A DNA stretch of 41,856 nt from Gemmatimonadota bacterium (GTDB lineage: Bacteria; Gemmatimonadota; Gemmatimonadetes; Longimicrobiales; Gaopeijiaceae): NCBI GenBank assembly GCA_029863525.1, contig JAOTVL010000012.1, forward strand, positions 1 through 41,856, in the 5' to 3' direction. Within the stretch, counting starts at the first letter, position 1. Each line of letters opens with the position of its first letter. Below are positions 27,043 to 34,784 of the stretch, in pieces. The position numbers and the translations under genes were made by a program. The notes below the pieces were generated by a model. The model ran no database searches. It was not told where the DNA came from and saw nothing but the letters and a program-made list of their open reading frames with translations.

Positions 27043-28089
27043 TCACGGGTCTCCGCGACGTCGATCGATCGAGACGAGGTCGATGATGGGGACGCCCGTG
27101 AGTGACGAAGCGGGTGTGCGGACGCGTCCGGTCACCTCGATCCGCTCCAGCGGAACGAGCCCTTGAACCTCTTCCAGACGATCGGGGGACACAGCCACGT
27201 ACACGAACGGGCCGTCACTGCCCCCGAAGCGCGTGAGGAGGAAGGGCTCGCCCTCGAAGAAATCGGTCCGGACGGCCTCCGCACGCTCCAGGGAGATGAA
27301 CTGCAAGCTCCACGCGACCACGCGACCCGCGACTGCCTCGGGGTTCTCCGACATGTCCGCCGGCTCGAGGGGGCTGACACCCTCGTCGGCCCCAGGGTCC
27401 GCGCTCGGCTCCGGGACGGCGGGCATCCACATCCAACCCTCCAGGCGCACCCTGGCCCAGTTCCCTTCTCGCCGGACCACTTCGACATCGCTCGCAGGAC
27501 GGGCCACCGCCAGCGTATCTCCGTCTGGAGCCGCCAGGATCGGCCCTCCCCTTGATCCCACGAAGCCGCCCGGTCGCCGCGCCGGCTGGATCGCTGCGGG
27601 AGCTGCGCGGGCTTCTTCACCAGCTCGCTCCGACTGGGGTGAAGGTGGGACGGGGTCCTCCTCCAGCGAGGGACTCCAAATCCACCCGACGCGCGTCACC
27701 CGGGCCCACGAGGGGATACGCTCGACCTCGGCCAGGAGCGCTCCGTCGACGAGTCTTCCGACGATCGCTCCGGACGGCTCGACCCGCAGGTTCTCACCAC
27801 CGGACGCCGCCACAACGAGCGTCATGTCGGGGTCGTTGCTCACCTGAAGGGACGGCATCCACACCCAACCACCGACCTCCACCTGGGTCCAGTTGTCCCT
27901 CGTATCCAGCACACGGACCGATGCGCCCGGGTACAGCCGAGCGAGCACGAGTCCGTTCGGCTCGCGTCGGAAGTTCTCTTCCGTACCGACAGCCGCGCGA
28001 TCCTGACCGACCGCGGCGCACGGTGCCACGACGAGGCATCCTCCGGCCAGGAGCAACGCCCCGCGGAGGGCCCTCGATCGAATTGGCAT
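27043..28089 (-). CDS. Exported protein with three SH3b (bacterial SH3-like) repeats
   Basis: The 348-residue protein has a Sec signal (RGALLLAGGCLVVAPCAAVGQD). It then has three SH3b-like units, each with a motif of the type N-R-P-G...V..R. Unit 1 lies near residues 38-85 (FRREPNGLVLARLYPGASV, WVWMPSLQV), unit 2 near 95-145 (NLRVEPSGAIVGRLVDGALL, WIWSPSLEE), unit 3 near 175-225 (PDGDTLAVARPASDVEVV, WMWMPAVP). A C-terminal region of ~110 residues may be another beta domain, with an acidic linker before it. SH3b domains bind peptidoglycan or peptides in the envelope. It directly precedes the metalloprotease gene (one-base gap), so a shared role is likely, for example cell-wall or surface targeting. 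The ATG at 28089 has no clear ribosome site. Confidence 0.82.
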   Translation of the reverse strand: MPIRSRALRGALLLAGGCLVVAPCAAVGQDRAAVGTEENFRREPNGLVLARLYPGASVRVLDTRDNWTQVEVGGWVWMPSLQVSNDPDMTLVVAASGGENLRVEPSGAIVGRLVDGALLAEVERIPSWARVTRVGWIWSPSLEEDPVPPSPQSERAGEEARAAPAAIQPARRPGGFVGSRGGPILAAPDGDTLAVARPASDVEVVRREGNWARVRLEGWMWMPAVPEPSADPGADEGVSPLEPADMSENPEAVAGRVVAWSLQFISLERAEAVRTDFFEGEPFLLTRFGGSDGPFVYVAVSPDRLEEVQGLVPLERIEVTGRVRTPASSLTGVPIIDLVSIDRRRGDP

Positions 28090-28228
28090 ATCGTCTGAAA
28101 CGATCCGGAACGGAAGGTGTTACATGGGCGGTTCGACGCTGAGAGGTCGCGTCACATAAGGAATCTGCCCGGGGCGCCGAAGGGCGTCAATCATTGAAAA
28201 CGCGATCGACGAGGAGTCGGTTCCAACG

Positions 28229-28924
28229 ATGCGGCTTTCCCCCTCAAGTGCACTGGCTGCCATCGCGGCGGTCGGATTCCTGCTTCCCCGGTCCGCCGCC
28301 GGTCAGTCGATTCCGTCGCCGTTCGAATACCTCGAACGGCGTCAGGAGATCGGCGTGTACGTCGGCACGATGTCCGCGGGGGAGGGCCGGTTCGACTATG
28401 GACCCTCGGGCGGCTTGCTCTATGGCACGCGGTACGCCATCGAGCTCTCCGGTCCGCTCTCGCTCGAAGGGTTGCTCGGGGCGGTCGACGGGTCCCGCAA
28501 CGTCGTCGATCCCGGACGCGTCGAAGGGGACCGCGTCATCGGCGAGGTCGACTCGCGCATCCTGCTGATCGACGCCGGTTTCCGATTCACGCTGACCGGC
28601 CGTCGATCTTGGCACGGCCTGGCCCCGTTCATCTCGCTCGGTGGCGGTATCGCACTCGACCTCAAGGACCGCGCCCAGCTCGAAGAGATCTTGCTTCCGG
28701 AAGACGTCTACGACTTCGGCTCGAGCTTCATCGGCACGATCGGTCTCGGTACACGATGGTTCTTGACGGAGTCGATCGCTGCTCGGGCGGACGGAACGTT
28801 CTCCCTCTGGAAGATCGACACGCCCCCGGGCTTCAGCGACCCCGACCGGGGGTTCGAAGACGTCGCGGATGGTGAATGGATCAACGGGACGTCTCTCACG
28901 CTCACGCTCCTGTACCGTTGGTGA
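28229..28924 (+). CDS. Outer-membrane beta-barrel protein
   Basis: This is a predicted small outer-membrane barrel of 231 residues. A signal peptide (LAAIAAVGFLLPRSAAGQ) is followed by alternating amphipathic strands with many aromatic and glycine residues (QEIGVYVGTMSAGEGRFD, GGLLYGTRYAIELSG, APFISLGGGIALDLKD, GTRWFLTESIAARADGT). It ends with a strand whose last residue is Trp (LTLTLLYRW), as required by the BAM recognition signal. No domain with a known enzymatic role is seen. The ATG has GGAG about 11 bases upstream. It ends 13 bases before moeA, which shares its strand; co-transcription is possible, though the roles seem unrelated. Confidence 0.82.
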   Translation: MRLSPSSALAAIAAVGFLLPRSAAGQSIPSPFEYLERRQEIGVYVGTMSAGEGRFDYGPSGGLLYGTRYAIELSGPLSLEGLLGAVDGSRNVVDPGRVEGDRVIGEVDSRILLIDAGFRFTLTGRRSWHGLAPFISLGGGIALDLKDRAQLEEILLPEDVYDFGSSFIGTIGLGTRWFLTESIAARADGTFSLWKIDTPPGFSDPDRGFEDVADGEWINGTSLTLTLLYRW

Positions 28925-28937
28925 GCGCAACGGTCCG

Positions 28938-30251
28938 ATGAGCGACGCTCCGCGAGCCACGCGCTTTGCGGTGCGCCCCGCCGATTGGCTCCACGTCGAC
29001 GAGGCGATCGATCGCATCCTCGGCTCCGCGACCCCTTCGGCCACGCAGTCTGTATCGACTCTGGAAGCGCTGGGTCGAGCGCTCGCCGCTCCGGTGACCG
29101 CGTCGGCGACGCTCCCCCCCTGGGACAACAGTGCCATGGACGGCTACGCCGTGCGCGGCGAAGACATCCGCGGTGCGTCGGCGAGGACTCCCGTGGCCCT
29201 GCGTGTCACGACGGTGCTCAGGGCCGGCTCCGACTCGGGCCGAACGATCGAGGTCGGCACGGCCGCGCGTATCATGACCGGGGCACCGATTCCCGAGGGC
29301 GCCGACACGGTGGTCCGCGTCGAGGATACGGACGCCGAGAATGAGGCGGGCATGGTCCGGATCTTCGACGACCGTGACTCCGGCCGACACGTGCGTCCGG
29401 CCGGTCAGGACATGCGCGCCGGTGACACGCTCTTCAATGTCGGCCATTCGGTGACGCACGGGACACTCGGAGTTCTCACCGCCGCGGGTGTGACGGAGGT
29501 CGACGTTCATGCGGTGCCTCTGGTGGCGGTGCTGCCGACCGGCGACGAGCTGCGGGAGCCCGAGCGGTACGCGGACGTCCGAGAAGGCGTCGGCGTCCCG
29601 GAGTCGAACGGCCGCATGCTCTGCGCCATGGCTACCTCGATCGGCGCCCGAGCGCTGCACCTCGGCATCGCTCCGGACGAAACCGACGCACTCGAAGCCA
29701 AGATCGCCGCAGGCGCGGAGGCGGACGCCCTGATCACGATCGGGGGCGCGTCGATGGGCGAAGCGGACCTGGTGAAGAGGGCGCTGGACCGGATGGGCTT
29801 CACGCTCGACTTCTGGCGCGTGAAGATGCGCCCCGGCAGCCCGGTGAGCTTCGGGTGGCTACAGACCGATCATAGGCGACAGGCCGTGTTCGGACTGCCC
29901 GGGAACCCGTCTTCGGCTTTCGTGACCTTCGAGGTGTTCGTCCGGCCCTTCCTCCTCCGCCTGGCGGGCCATCGACGGGTGCTGCGACGCGTCATCACGT
30001 GCAGGGCCGGCGACCGATTCGACACGCCGGCTGACCTGACCTACTTCCAGCGGGTGACGCTCCGACGCGAAGGCAGCGAGACGATCGCTCGCCTCACCGG
30101 CCCACAGACCTCGGGGCTCGTCCGCGGACTCGCGAGCGCCGACGGCCTCGCGATCGTGCCGCCGGAGGCGACCGAGATCGCACCAGGCGAGGCGGTCGAA
30201 GTGATGCTGCTCGACACTGGGCCGGCCTCGGAGGAGCGAAGCCCGAGGTGA
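28938..30251 (+). CDS. moeA: Molybdopterin molybdenumtransferase MoeA
   Basis: MoeA inserts molybdate into adenylylated molybdopterin, completing the molybdenum cofactor. The 437-residue product starts at ATG 28938, 13 bases after the barrel gene; an in-frame start inside that gene at 28869 is rejected. The family landmarks are all present: PPWDNSAMDGYAVRGEDIRG, GAPIPEGADTVVRVEDTD, PTGDELREP (molybdopterin-binding fold), TIGGASMGEADLVKRALD and VFGLPGNPSSAFVTFEVFVR. The C-terminal domain IV is seen in TYFQRVTLRREG. Its stop overlaps the GTG of an M23 lipoprotein by 3 bases. moaC lies 18 kb away in the window. Together they imply molybdenum cofactor synthesis; moaA and mogA are not seen here. 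Confidence 0.95.
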   Translation: MSDAPRATRFAVRPADWLHVDEAIDRILGSATPSATQSVSTLEALGRALAAPVTASATLPPWDNSAMDGYAVRGEDIRGASARTPVALRVTTVLRAGSDSGRTIEVGTAARIMTGAPIPEGADTVVRVEDTDAENEAGMVRIFDDRDSGRHVRPAGQDMRAGDTLFNVGHSVTHGTLGVLTAAGVTEVDVHAVPLVAVLPTGDELREPERYADVREGVGVPESNGRMLCAMATSIGARALHLGIAPDETDALEAKIAAGAEADALITIGGASMGEADLVKRALDRMGFTLDFWRVKMRPGSPVSFGWLQTDHRRQAVFGLPGNPSSAFVTFEVFVRPFLLRLAGHRRVLRRVITCRAGDRFDTPADLTYFQRVTLRREGSETIARLTGPQTSGLVRGLASADGLAIVPPEATEIAPGEAVEVMLLDTGPASEERSPR

Positions 30252-30706
30252 AGCCGCCCGGTCGCTTGGGACGGGTCGCGACGCTCGCCCTCGCCGCGCT
30301 CTTCCTCACCGGCTGCGCGTTGCCGCGATGGCCAGTCGACGCCACGCTCTCCTCGGGCTACGGGCTCCGCTTCAGAGGGTGGCGCCCAGACCTGCACCGA
30401 GGCGTCGATCTGAGCGTACCGACAGGTACGCGGGTCGCTGCCATGGCCGGCGGCCGAGTTCGATTCGCCGGCGTGCAGAGCGGGTTCGGAAACGTCGTTT
30501 GGATCGACCATGGGGGCGGGCTTTCGAGTGCCTACGCCCACCTCTCGGAGATCCTCGTTCGCTCAGGCGACCGTATTCGGCCCGGCGAGGTCGTGGGCTT
30601 GAGCGGCGCAACGGGTGACGTGACCGCCCCTCACCTGCACTTCGAGGTGTGGCGGTGGGGACGCCCCGTCGATCCGATCGCCATCCTCGGCGGGAAGCCG
30701 CGGTGA
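30248..30706 (+). CDS. M23 (LytM) endopeptidase lipoprotein, active-site intact
   Basis: This is a short (152-residue) predicted lipoprotein peptidase that cuts peptidoglycan stem peptides or cross-links. Signal and lipobox (LALAALFLTGC, Cys23) are followed directly by the M23 fold. All metal and catalytic residues are present: H50 and D54 in HRGVDL, H98 in AYAHL, and H129-x-H131 in PHLHFEV. There is no coiled coil or LysM, so targeting depends on the lipid anchor. The GTG start overlaps the moeA stop, with GGAG about 13 bases upstream. It contrasts with the inactive LytM of the EnvC-like protein at 7552-8745. Its neighbour, etfA, is convergent, 33 bases away. Confidence 0.92.
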   Translation: MKPPGRLGRVATLALAALFLTGCALPRWPVDATLSSGYGLRFRGWRPDLHRGVDLSVPTGTRVAAMAGGRVRFAGVQSGFGNVVWIDHGGGLSSAYAHLSEILVRSGDRIRPGEVVGLSGATGDVTAPHLHFEVWRWGRPVDPIAILGGKPR

Positions 30707-30738
30707 TCCGGGCCTCTCGACTCTGAGCCTTCGGCGGG

Positions 30739-31728
30739 TCAGTCGCCCTGCTTGAGCGCCGCGATCTCTTCGGTCAGCTTCGGCACGATCTCGAACAGAT
30801 CTCCCACGATCCCGTAGTCCGCGACCCCGAAGATCGGCGCGTCCGCGTCGCGATTGATCGCCACGATCGTCTTCGCGGTTCGCATGCCGGCGAGGTGCTG
30901 GACCGCGCCGGAGATCCCCACCGCCACGTAGAGCTTCGGGGCGACAGTCTTCCCGGTTTGGCCCACCTGCTCGCCATGAGGTCGCCAACCGGCATCGACC
31001 ACGGCCCGGGATGCCCCGAGAGCCACGTCGGGCCCGATCGCGTCTCGCAGCTCCTCGAGGATGGTCCAGTTGTCCGGATCCTTCATGCCCCTGCCGCCCG
31101 AGACGATGATCGAGGCCTCCGTGACGTCCAGCTGGTCGCCCGATGCGCCCCTTCGCTCGACCACACGGACGCGCCAGGAGGAAGGGTCGACATCGGGCGA
31201 GAAGGTGGAGACCGTTCCGGCGGCGGAGCGCTCATGCGGCTGAAAAACATTCGGTCGAATCGAGACGATCGCCGGCCTGGCGGCGATCTCCACGCGCGCG
31301 AAGGCCTTCCCGGAAAAGACCGGCCGAGTTACCGAAATGGCACCCTCGTTCACACTGACGGCGGTCGCGTCGCTCGCGAGCGGGACGTCGAGCTTGGCCG
31401 CGACCCTCGGAGCCAGGTCTTTGCCGAGCGTGCTCGCGGGAAAAACGACCGCACTGTAGCCGCCATTCTTCACGTGCTCCGCCACCAGGTCGACGTACGC
31501 TTCGGGATTGTAGTCGGCGAGGAGCGCGTGTTCCCCGACCGCGATCGCCGCCGCACCGAACCCACCGAGCAAGCCAGCCGAGCCGGAAAGGCCGACTCCT
31601 CCGAACGCGAGGGCGTGCGCCTCTTCGCCGAGAGAGTCGGCCAGGGAGGCCGCCACTCCGACCGCTTCTCGCGCGGTCGACCCGATCTGGCCGTCCCGTT
31701 GCTCCGCAAAGGCGAGTACGTTCGCCAT
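30739..31728 (-). CDS. etfA: Electron transfer flavoprotein alpha subunit
   Basis: EtfA with EtfB carries electrons from acyl-CoA and other dehydrogenases to the quinone pool via ETF-quinone oxidoreductase. The 329-residue subunit has the N-terminal ETF fold ([32 protein letters not shown]). The C-terminal FAD-binding domain has [60 protein letters not shown] and [20 protein letters not shown]. The family size and FAD motifs are complete. It lies 66 bases downstream of etfB, as expected. Neither an ETF-quinone oxidoreductase nor an acyl-CoA dehydrogenase gene lies in the window, though an acyl-CoA ligase is upstream in the same gene run. Confidence 0.96.
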   Translation of the reverse strand: MANVLAFAEQRDGQIGSTAREAVGVAASLADSLGEEAHALAFGGVGLSGSAGLLGGFGAAAIAVGEHALLADYNPEAYVDLVAEHVKNGGYSAVVFPASTLGKDLAPRVAAKLDVPLASDATAVSVNEGAISVTRPVFSGKAFARVEIAARPAIVSIRPNVFQPHERSAAGTVSTFSPDVDPSSWRVRVVERRGASGDQLDVTEASIIVSGGRGMKDPDNWTILEELRDAIGPDVALGASRAVVDAGWRPHGEQVGQTGKTVAPKLYVAVGISGAVQHLAGMRTAKTIVAINRDADAPIFGVADYGIVGDLFEIVPKLTEEIAALKQGD

Positions 31729-31794
31729 CAGTGTGCTCCGTTCAGTGGTCCATGAATGGTCACGCCCGCCAGCGTTTCGGGACGTGCCCCTCGG

Positions 31795-32544
31795 CTATAA
31801 AGCGTTCGCTTCTTCGCGTAACAGTCGCACCAGCTCGGGAACGGCGTCTGTCCCTTCCCCGACGATCCGACCTGCCGCGCGCTGGGGTGGTTCCTCCAGC
31901 GAGACGAGACGGACCCGGGCCTCGGCAGCAATCGCGGGCTTCTCCTCGAGCGGTTTCCGCTTCGCGGCCATGATGCCTTTGAGCGCCGCGAGGCGTGGAT
32001 CGTTCGGCCCTTTCGTCATGCACAAGACCGCAGGCAAGTCCACCTCGACCACTTCACTTCCTCCCTCGATCTCCCGGTGGCACACGACCGTGTCTCCGCT
32101 CATCTCGAACGTCGACACCCCGGTGACACAGGGTCGATCGAGAAGCACCGAGACCATGGGACCGACCTGTTGCTGGTCGTCGTCTGCGGCCTTGATGCCG
32201 AAAAGCACCAGCGGTGCGTCGGCGTCCCGAAGCTCCTCCCCCAACGCCTTCGCCGTCGCGAGGCCGTCCAGGGTCACTTCGCCGTCGAGAAGGACGGCTT
32301 TGTCGGCACCCATGGCCAGGCCCTTGCGGAGCGTCTCCTGGGCCGACGAGTCACCCAGGGTCAGGAGCGTGACCTCTCCCGTGCCGGTCGACTCCTTGAA
32401 CCGTAGGGCTGCTTCCACGGCGAAGGCATCGTACGGGCTCATGTCGTACTTGATGCCGGACTTCTCGATCGAGGTTCCGGAACCATCGACACGAATCCGC
32501 GCCTCCGTGTCCGGTACCCGCTTCACACAAACGATGACGTTCAC
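31795..32544 (-). CDS. etfB: Electron transfer flavoprotein beta subunit
   Basis: EtfB is the partner of EtfA and in most ETFs binds AMP. It has 249 residues, the usual length. Landmarks are NVIVCVKRVPDTEARIRVDG, the conserved SPYDAFAVEAALRFKE, the LTLGDSSAQETLRKGLAMGA nucleotide-binding loop, KAADDDQQQVGPMVSVLLDRP and the signature region ending AVLCMTKGPNDPRLAALKGI and MAAKRKPLEEK. It starts with GTG, with a strong ribosome site (CGGAGTGA, about 8 bases upstream). A stable hairpin lies about 25 bases before the start. etfA follows. It is transcribed after nhaC, separated by 128 bases. Confidence 0.96.
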   Translation of the reverse strand: MNVIVCVKRVPDTEARIRVDGSGTSIEKSGIKYDMSPYDAFAVEAALRFKESTGTGEVTLLTLGDSSAQETLRKGLAMGADKAVLLDGEVTLDGLATAKALGEELRDADAPLVLFGIKAADDDQQQVGPMVSVLLDRPCVTGVSTFEMSGDTVVCHREIEGGSEVVEVDLPAVLCMTKGPNDPRLAALKGIMAAKRKPLEEKPAIAAEARVRLVSLEEPPQRAAGRIVGEGTDAVPELVRLLREEANAL

Positions 32545-32568
32545 GTCAGGTCACTCCGATCAAATCAC

Positions 32569-32593
32569 GGTTCGACCGCCCCTCGGCCGAACC
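32569..32593 (-). promoter_or_regulatory. Stem-loop between nhaC and etfB
   Basis: On the minus-strand RNA a 10-base-pair stem (GGUUCGGCCG / CGGUCGAACC, one G-U wobble) closes on the loop AGGGG. The opposite strand would have a mismatch at that pair, which favours function in the leftward transcript. No U-run follows. It may be a weak terminator after nhaC, an attenuator, or an RNA end stabiliser for etfBA. Confidence 0.45.
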
Positions 32594-32672
32594 CGGTGAG
32601 CAAGTGCACGATCAGCTGCCGATTTGCGCCCGGGTACACCGATACGGTGTGGCGGATCCTCACCTTTTGGGA

Positions 32673-34085
32673 TCAGAGTGTCGCCCCGAGCAACGCGAAA
32701 CAGACCACCGCTACGGCTCCGCCGATGAGCGCGTATGGGAGTTGTGTTCGCACGTGATCGATGTGGTCCGTCGCGGCGGCCATCGACGAGATGATGGTCG
32801 TGTCGGAGATCGGCGAGCAGTGATCACCGAAGATGCCACCCGCCAGGGACGCCGCGACGAACGGCGCCAGCGGAAGCTCCAGCGTCATGGCCGCGGGAAC
32901 GGCAATGGGCAGCATGATGGCGAACGTCCCCCAACTCGTCCCGGTCGAAAAGGCGATGCCCCCGGAAACGAGGAACACGAGAGGAAGGTAGACCCAGTTC
33001 GGCATGGTGCCCGCGGTGACCTGCGCGACGTAGACACCGGTCCCCAGAGCCTCCACCACGTCGCCGAGCGCCAGCGCGAGGAGCAGGATCAGCGCGAGCG
33101 GCACCAGCGCGCCAGCGCCCTTCAGGGCGACCCTGACCAACTCGTCGACCGTAAAGATCCCCTGCGCTTTGAGCATGACCCAGGCCACGCCGAGACCCAC
33201 GAGGACTGACCAGAGGACGCTCGTGGATCCGGACCCGTCCCGTAGATCACCATCCCCCGTGATGTACAGCGCGATAGGCATGAAGAGCACCATACTCGCG
33301 ATCGGAAGGACCATGTTGCGCGCGGCGGGCGTCGTCCCCTCCAGCGGAGGTGGAGAAAGCACCTCCTCGTCGATCATGGGGGTGGCCCCGGGCCACAACA
33401 GTTCTCCTCGCTGCGTGCGTGCCTCGGCTTTTTTCATGGGCCCGATGTCGATACCGAAGAGGATCACGAACAAGACCAGGAGCACGGCGGCCATCGCGTA
33501 GAAATTGAAGAGAATCGACGTGAGGAAGACGCCGAGCGCGTTCTCAACTCCCAGCCCTTCGAGAATGCCCAGGTTATACGCGCCCCATGCGTTCATCGGA
33601 ATGAGAATACAGATCGGCGCCGATGTGGAGTCGATGATGTACGCCAGCTTCTCGCGCGAGCACTTGTACCGGTCGAACAGGGGCCGGGCGACGGATCCGG
33701 CGACGAGTACCGTGATGTTCGACTCGATGAAGATCACCACGCCGGTGCCCCACGCCAGAAGCTGTGAGCGCTTCGCCGTGTTCACCCAATGATTCGACTC
33801 GAGCCAACCGACGAAGCCACGGACGCCGCCCGACGCCTCGACCGTCGCGATGAGCGCGCCGATGACGAGCGTGAACATGATGACCCGTGCATCGCCGGCC
33901 TCCCCAAACACCGAAACCGTGCTCTCGACGGTCGCGCCGAGCGCCGCGATCGGACTCCAGCCCAGGAGGATGGTCCATGCGAACCAGATCCCGCCCGCCA
34001 GCGAGAGATAGACCTGACGCGTCCAGATCGCGAGCACGATCGCCAGCACCGGGGGAAGGATCGAGATCCACGTCGGGTCACTCAT
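32673..34085 (-). CDS. NhaC-family Na+/H+ antiporter
   Basis: This is a secondary transporter that most likely exchanges sodium (or a carboxylate or amino acid) for protons. The 470-residue protein has about eleven predicted membrane helices. Family-like segments are LAIVLAIWTRQVYLSLAGGI, FTLVIGALIATVEASGGVRG, the discontinuous-helix region VVIFIESNITVLVAGSVARP, YIIDSTSAPICILIPMNAWG, and the C-terminal GGIAFSTGTSWGTFAIMLPI followed by GGIFGDHCSPISDTTI. These last two motifs are typical of the NhaC group. Some family members move malate/lactate or other substrates, so the exact ion is not certain. It begins 3 bases after the glycosylase stop; the two are co-transcribed. etfB follows. Confidence 0.9.
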   Translation of the reverse strand: MSDPTWISILPPVLAIVLAIWTRQVYLSLAGGIWFAWTILLGWSPIAALGATVESTVSVFGEAGDARVIMFTLVIGALIATVEASGGVRGFVGWLESNHWVNTAKRSQLLAWGTGVVIFIESNITVLVAGSVARPLFDRYKCSREKLAYIIDSTSAPICILIPMNAWGAYNLGILEGLGVENALGVFLTSILFNFYAMAAVLLVLFVILFGIDIGPMKKAEARTQRGELLWPGATPMIDEEVLSPPPLEGTTPAARNMVLPIASMVLFMPIALYITGDGDLRDGSGSTSVLWSVLVGLGVAWVMLKAQGIFTVDELVRVALKGAGALVPLALILLLALALGDVVEALGTGVYVAQVTAGTMPNWVYLPLVFLVSGGIAFSTGTSWGTFAIMLPIAVPAAMTLELPLAPFVAASLAGGIFGDHCSPISDTTIISSMAAATDHIDHVRTQLPYALIGGAVAVVCFALLGATL

Positions 34086-34088
34086 GCG

Positions 34089-34784
34089 TTATCCGTCGTC
34101 TTGGGGACCGGTGCCCGGCCTGGATACGCCCGGGAACCCTCGAACATAGAACCGATGCGGACGATCCGCCGCAGCTTTTATTCCGATTCGCCCCGACACA
34201 CCGACGTCCGTGTCTGGAACGGCCCAGCCGGAGCATACCTGCAGCGGGGCGCTCGAAAGGTCGTGTCCGTACAACGCGTCGGTGATTCCGAGCGCTTCGG
34301 AGAGTCGGCCGGGTCCGGCGCAAAGGGGCGTCCGCCCCCTTCGACGTCGGCTCATGAGCCTCGAGCCGGTCACGGGAAAGAGGCCACGGAGGAGCACCGC
34401 TTCCGCACGACCCTCGGGACCCGTGACGACGTTGGTGCACCAGTGCACGCCGTAACTCTGGTAGACGTACGCGCGCCCCCCTGGGCCGAACATCGCACGG
34501 TTGCGCTCGGTCACCCCGGATCTCGTCGCTGCGTGAGACGCCGGATCGTCCTGACCACCGTACGCTTCCGTCTCGACGATGACGCCGCTGCACAGCTCTC
34601 CGCCCACGGAGGATACAAGACATGCGCCGAGGAGATCTCTGGCGACCTCGGTCACGCCACGATCGAAGAAGGACGGGTCGAACGGCACCCCTAACGGCGC
34701 CGTCAGCTTCGGCGCTTCCGGAAGTCGAGGCCGACCGGAAGCCGCTGCCCTACCTCGAGCGCGTCCGCCGCTCGTAATCGGCAC
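34089..34784 (-). CDS. 3-methyladenine DNA glycosylase (AAG/Mpg family)
   Basis: This enzyme removes alkylated and deaminated purines from DNA to begin base excision repair. The 231-residue protein has the Mpg landmarks: FFDRGVTEVARDLLGACLV, the catalytic glutamate in VIVETEAYGGQDDPASHA, RNRAMFGPGGRAYVYQSYGV and HWCTNVVTGPEGRAEAVLLR, with GPGRLSEALGIT and a C-terminal GRIGI. The GTG at 34784 gives a 35-base overlap with the upstream NYN gene. Other GTGs, for instance near 34688, would shorten the N-terminus; no strong ribosome site decides. Overlap with the NYN gene and a 3-base gap to nhaC imply one transcript. Confidence 0.92.
   Translation of the reverse strand: MPITSGGRARGRAAASGRPRLPEAPKLTAPLGVPFDPSFFDRGVTEVARDLLGACLVSSVGGELCSGVIVETEAYGGQDDPASHAATRSGVTERNRAMFGPGGRAYVYQSYGVHWCTNVVTGPEGRAEAVLLRGLFPVTGSRLMSRRRRGRTPLCAGPGRLSEALGITDALYGHDLSSAPLQVCSGWAVPDTDVGVSGRIGIKAAADRPHRFYVRGFPGVSRPGTGPQDDG

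Noticed and set aside
28090-28228. Promoter or RNA gene between the SH3b and barrel genes
   Set aside because: No paired hexamers at proper spacing and no tRNA-like or hairpin structure were found.
34210-34455. Short plus-strand frame opposite the glycosylase
   Set aside because: It is antisense to a recognised gene and has no domain.
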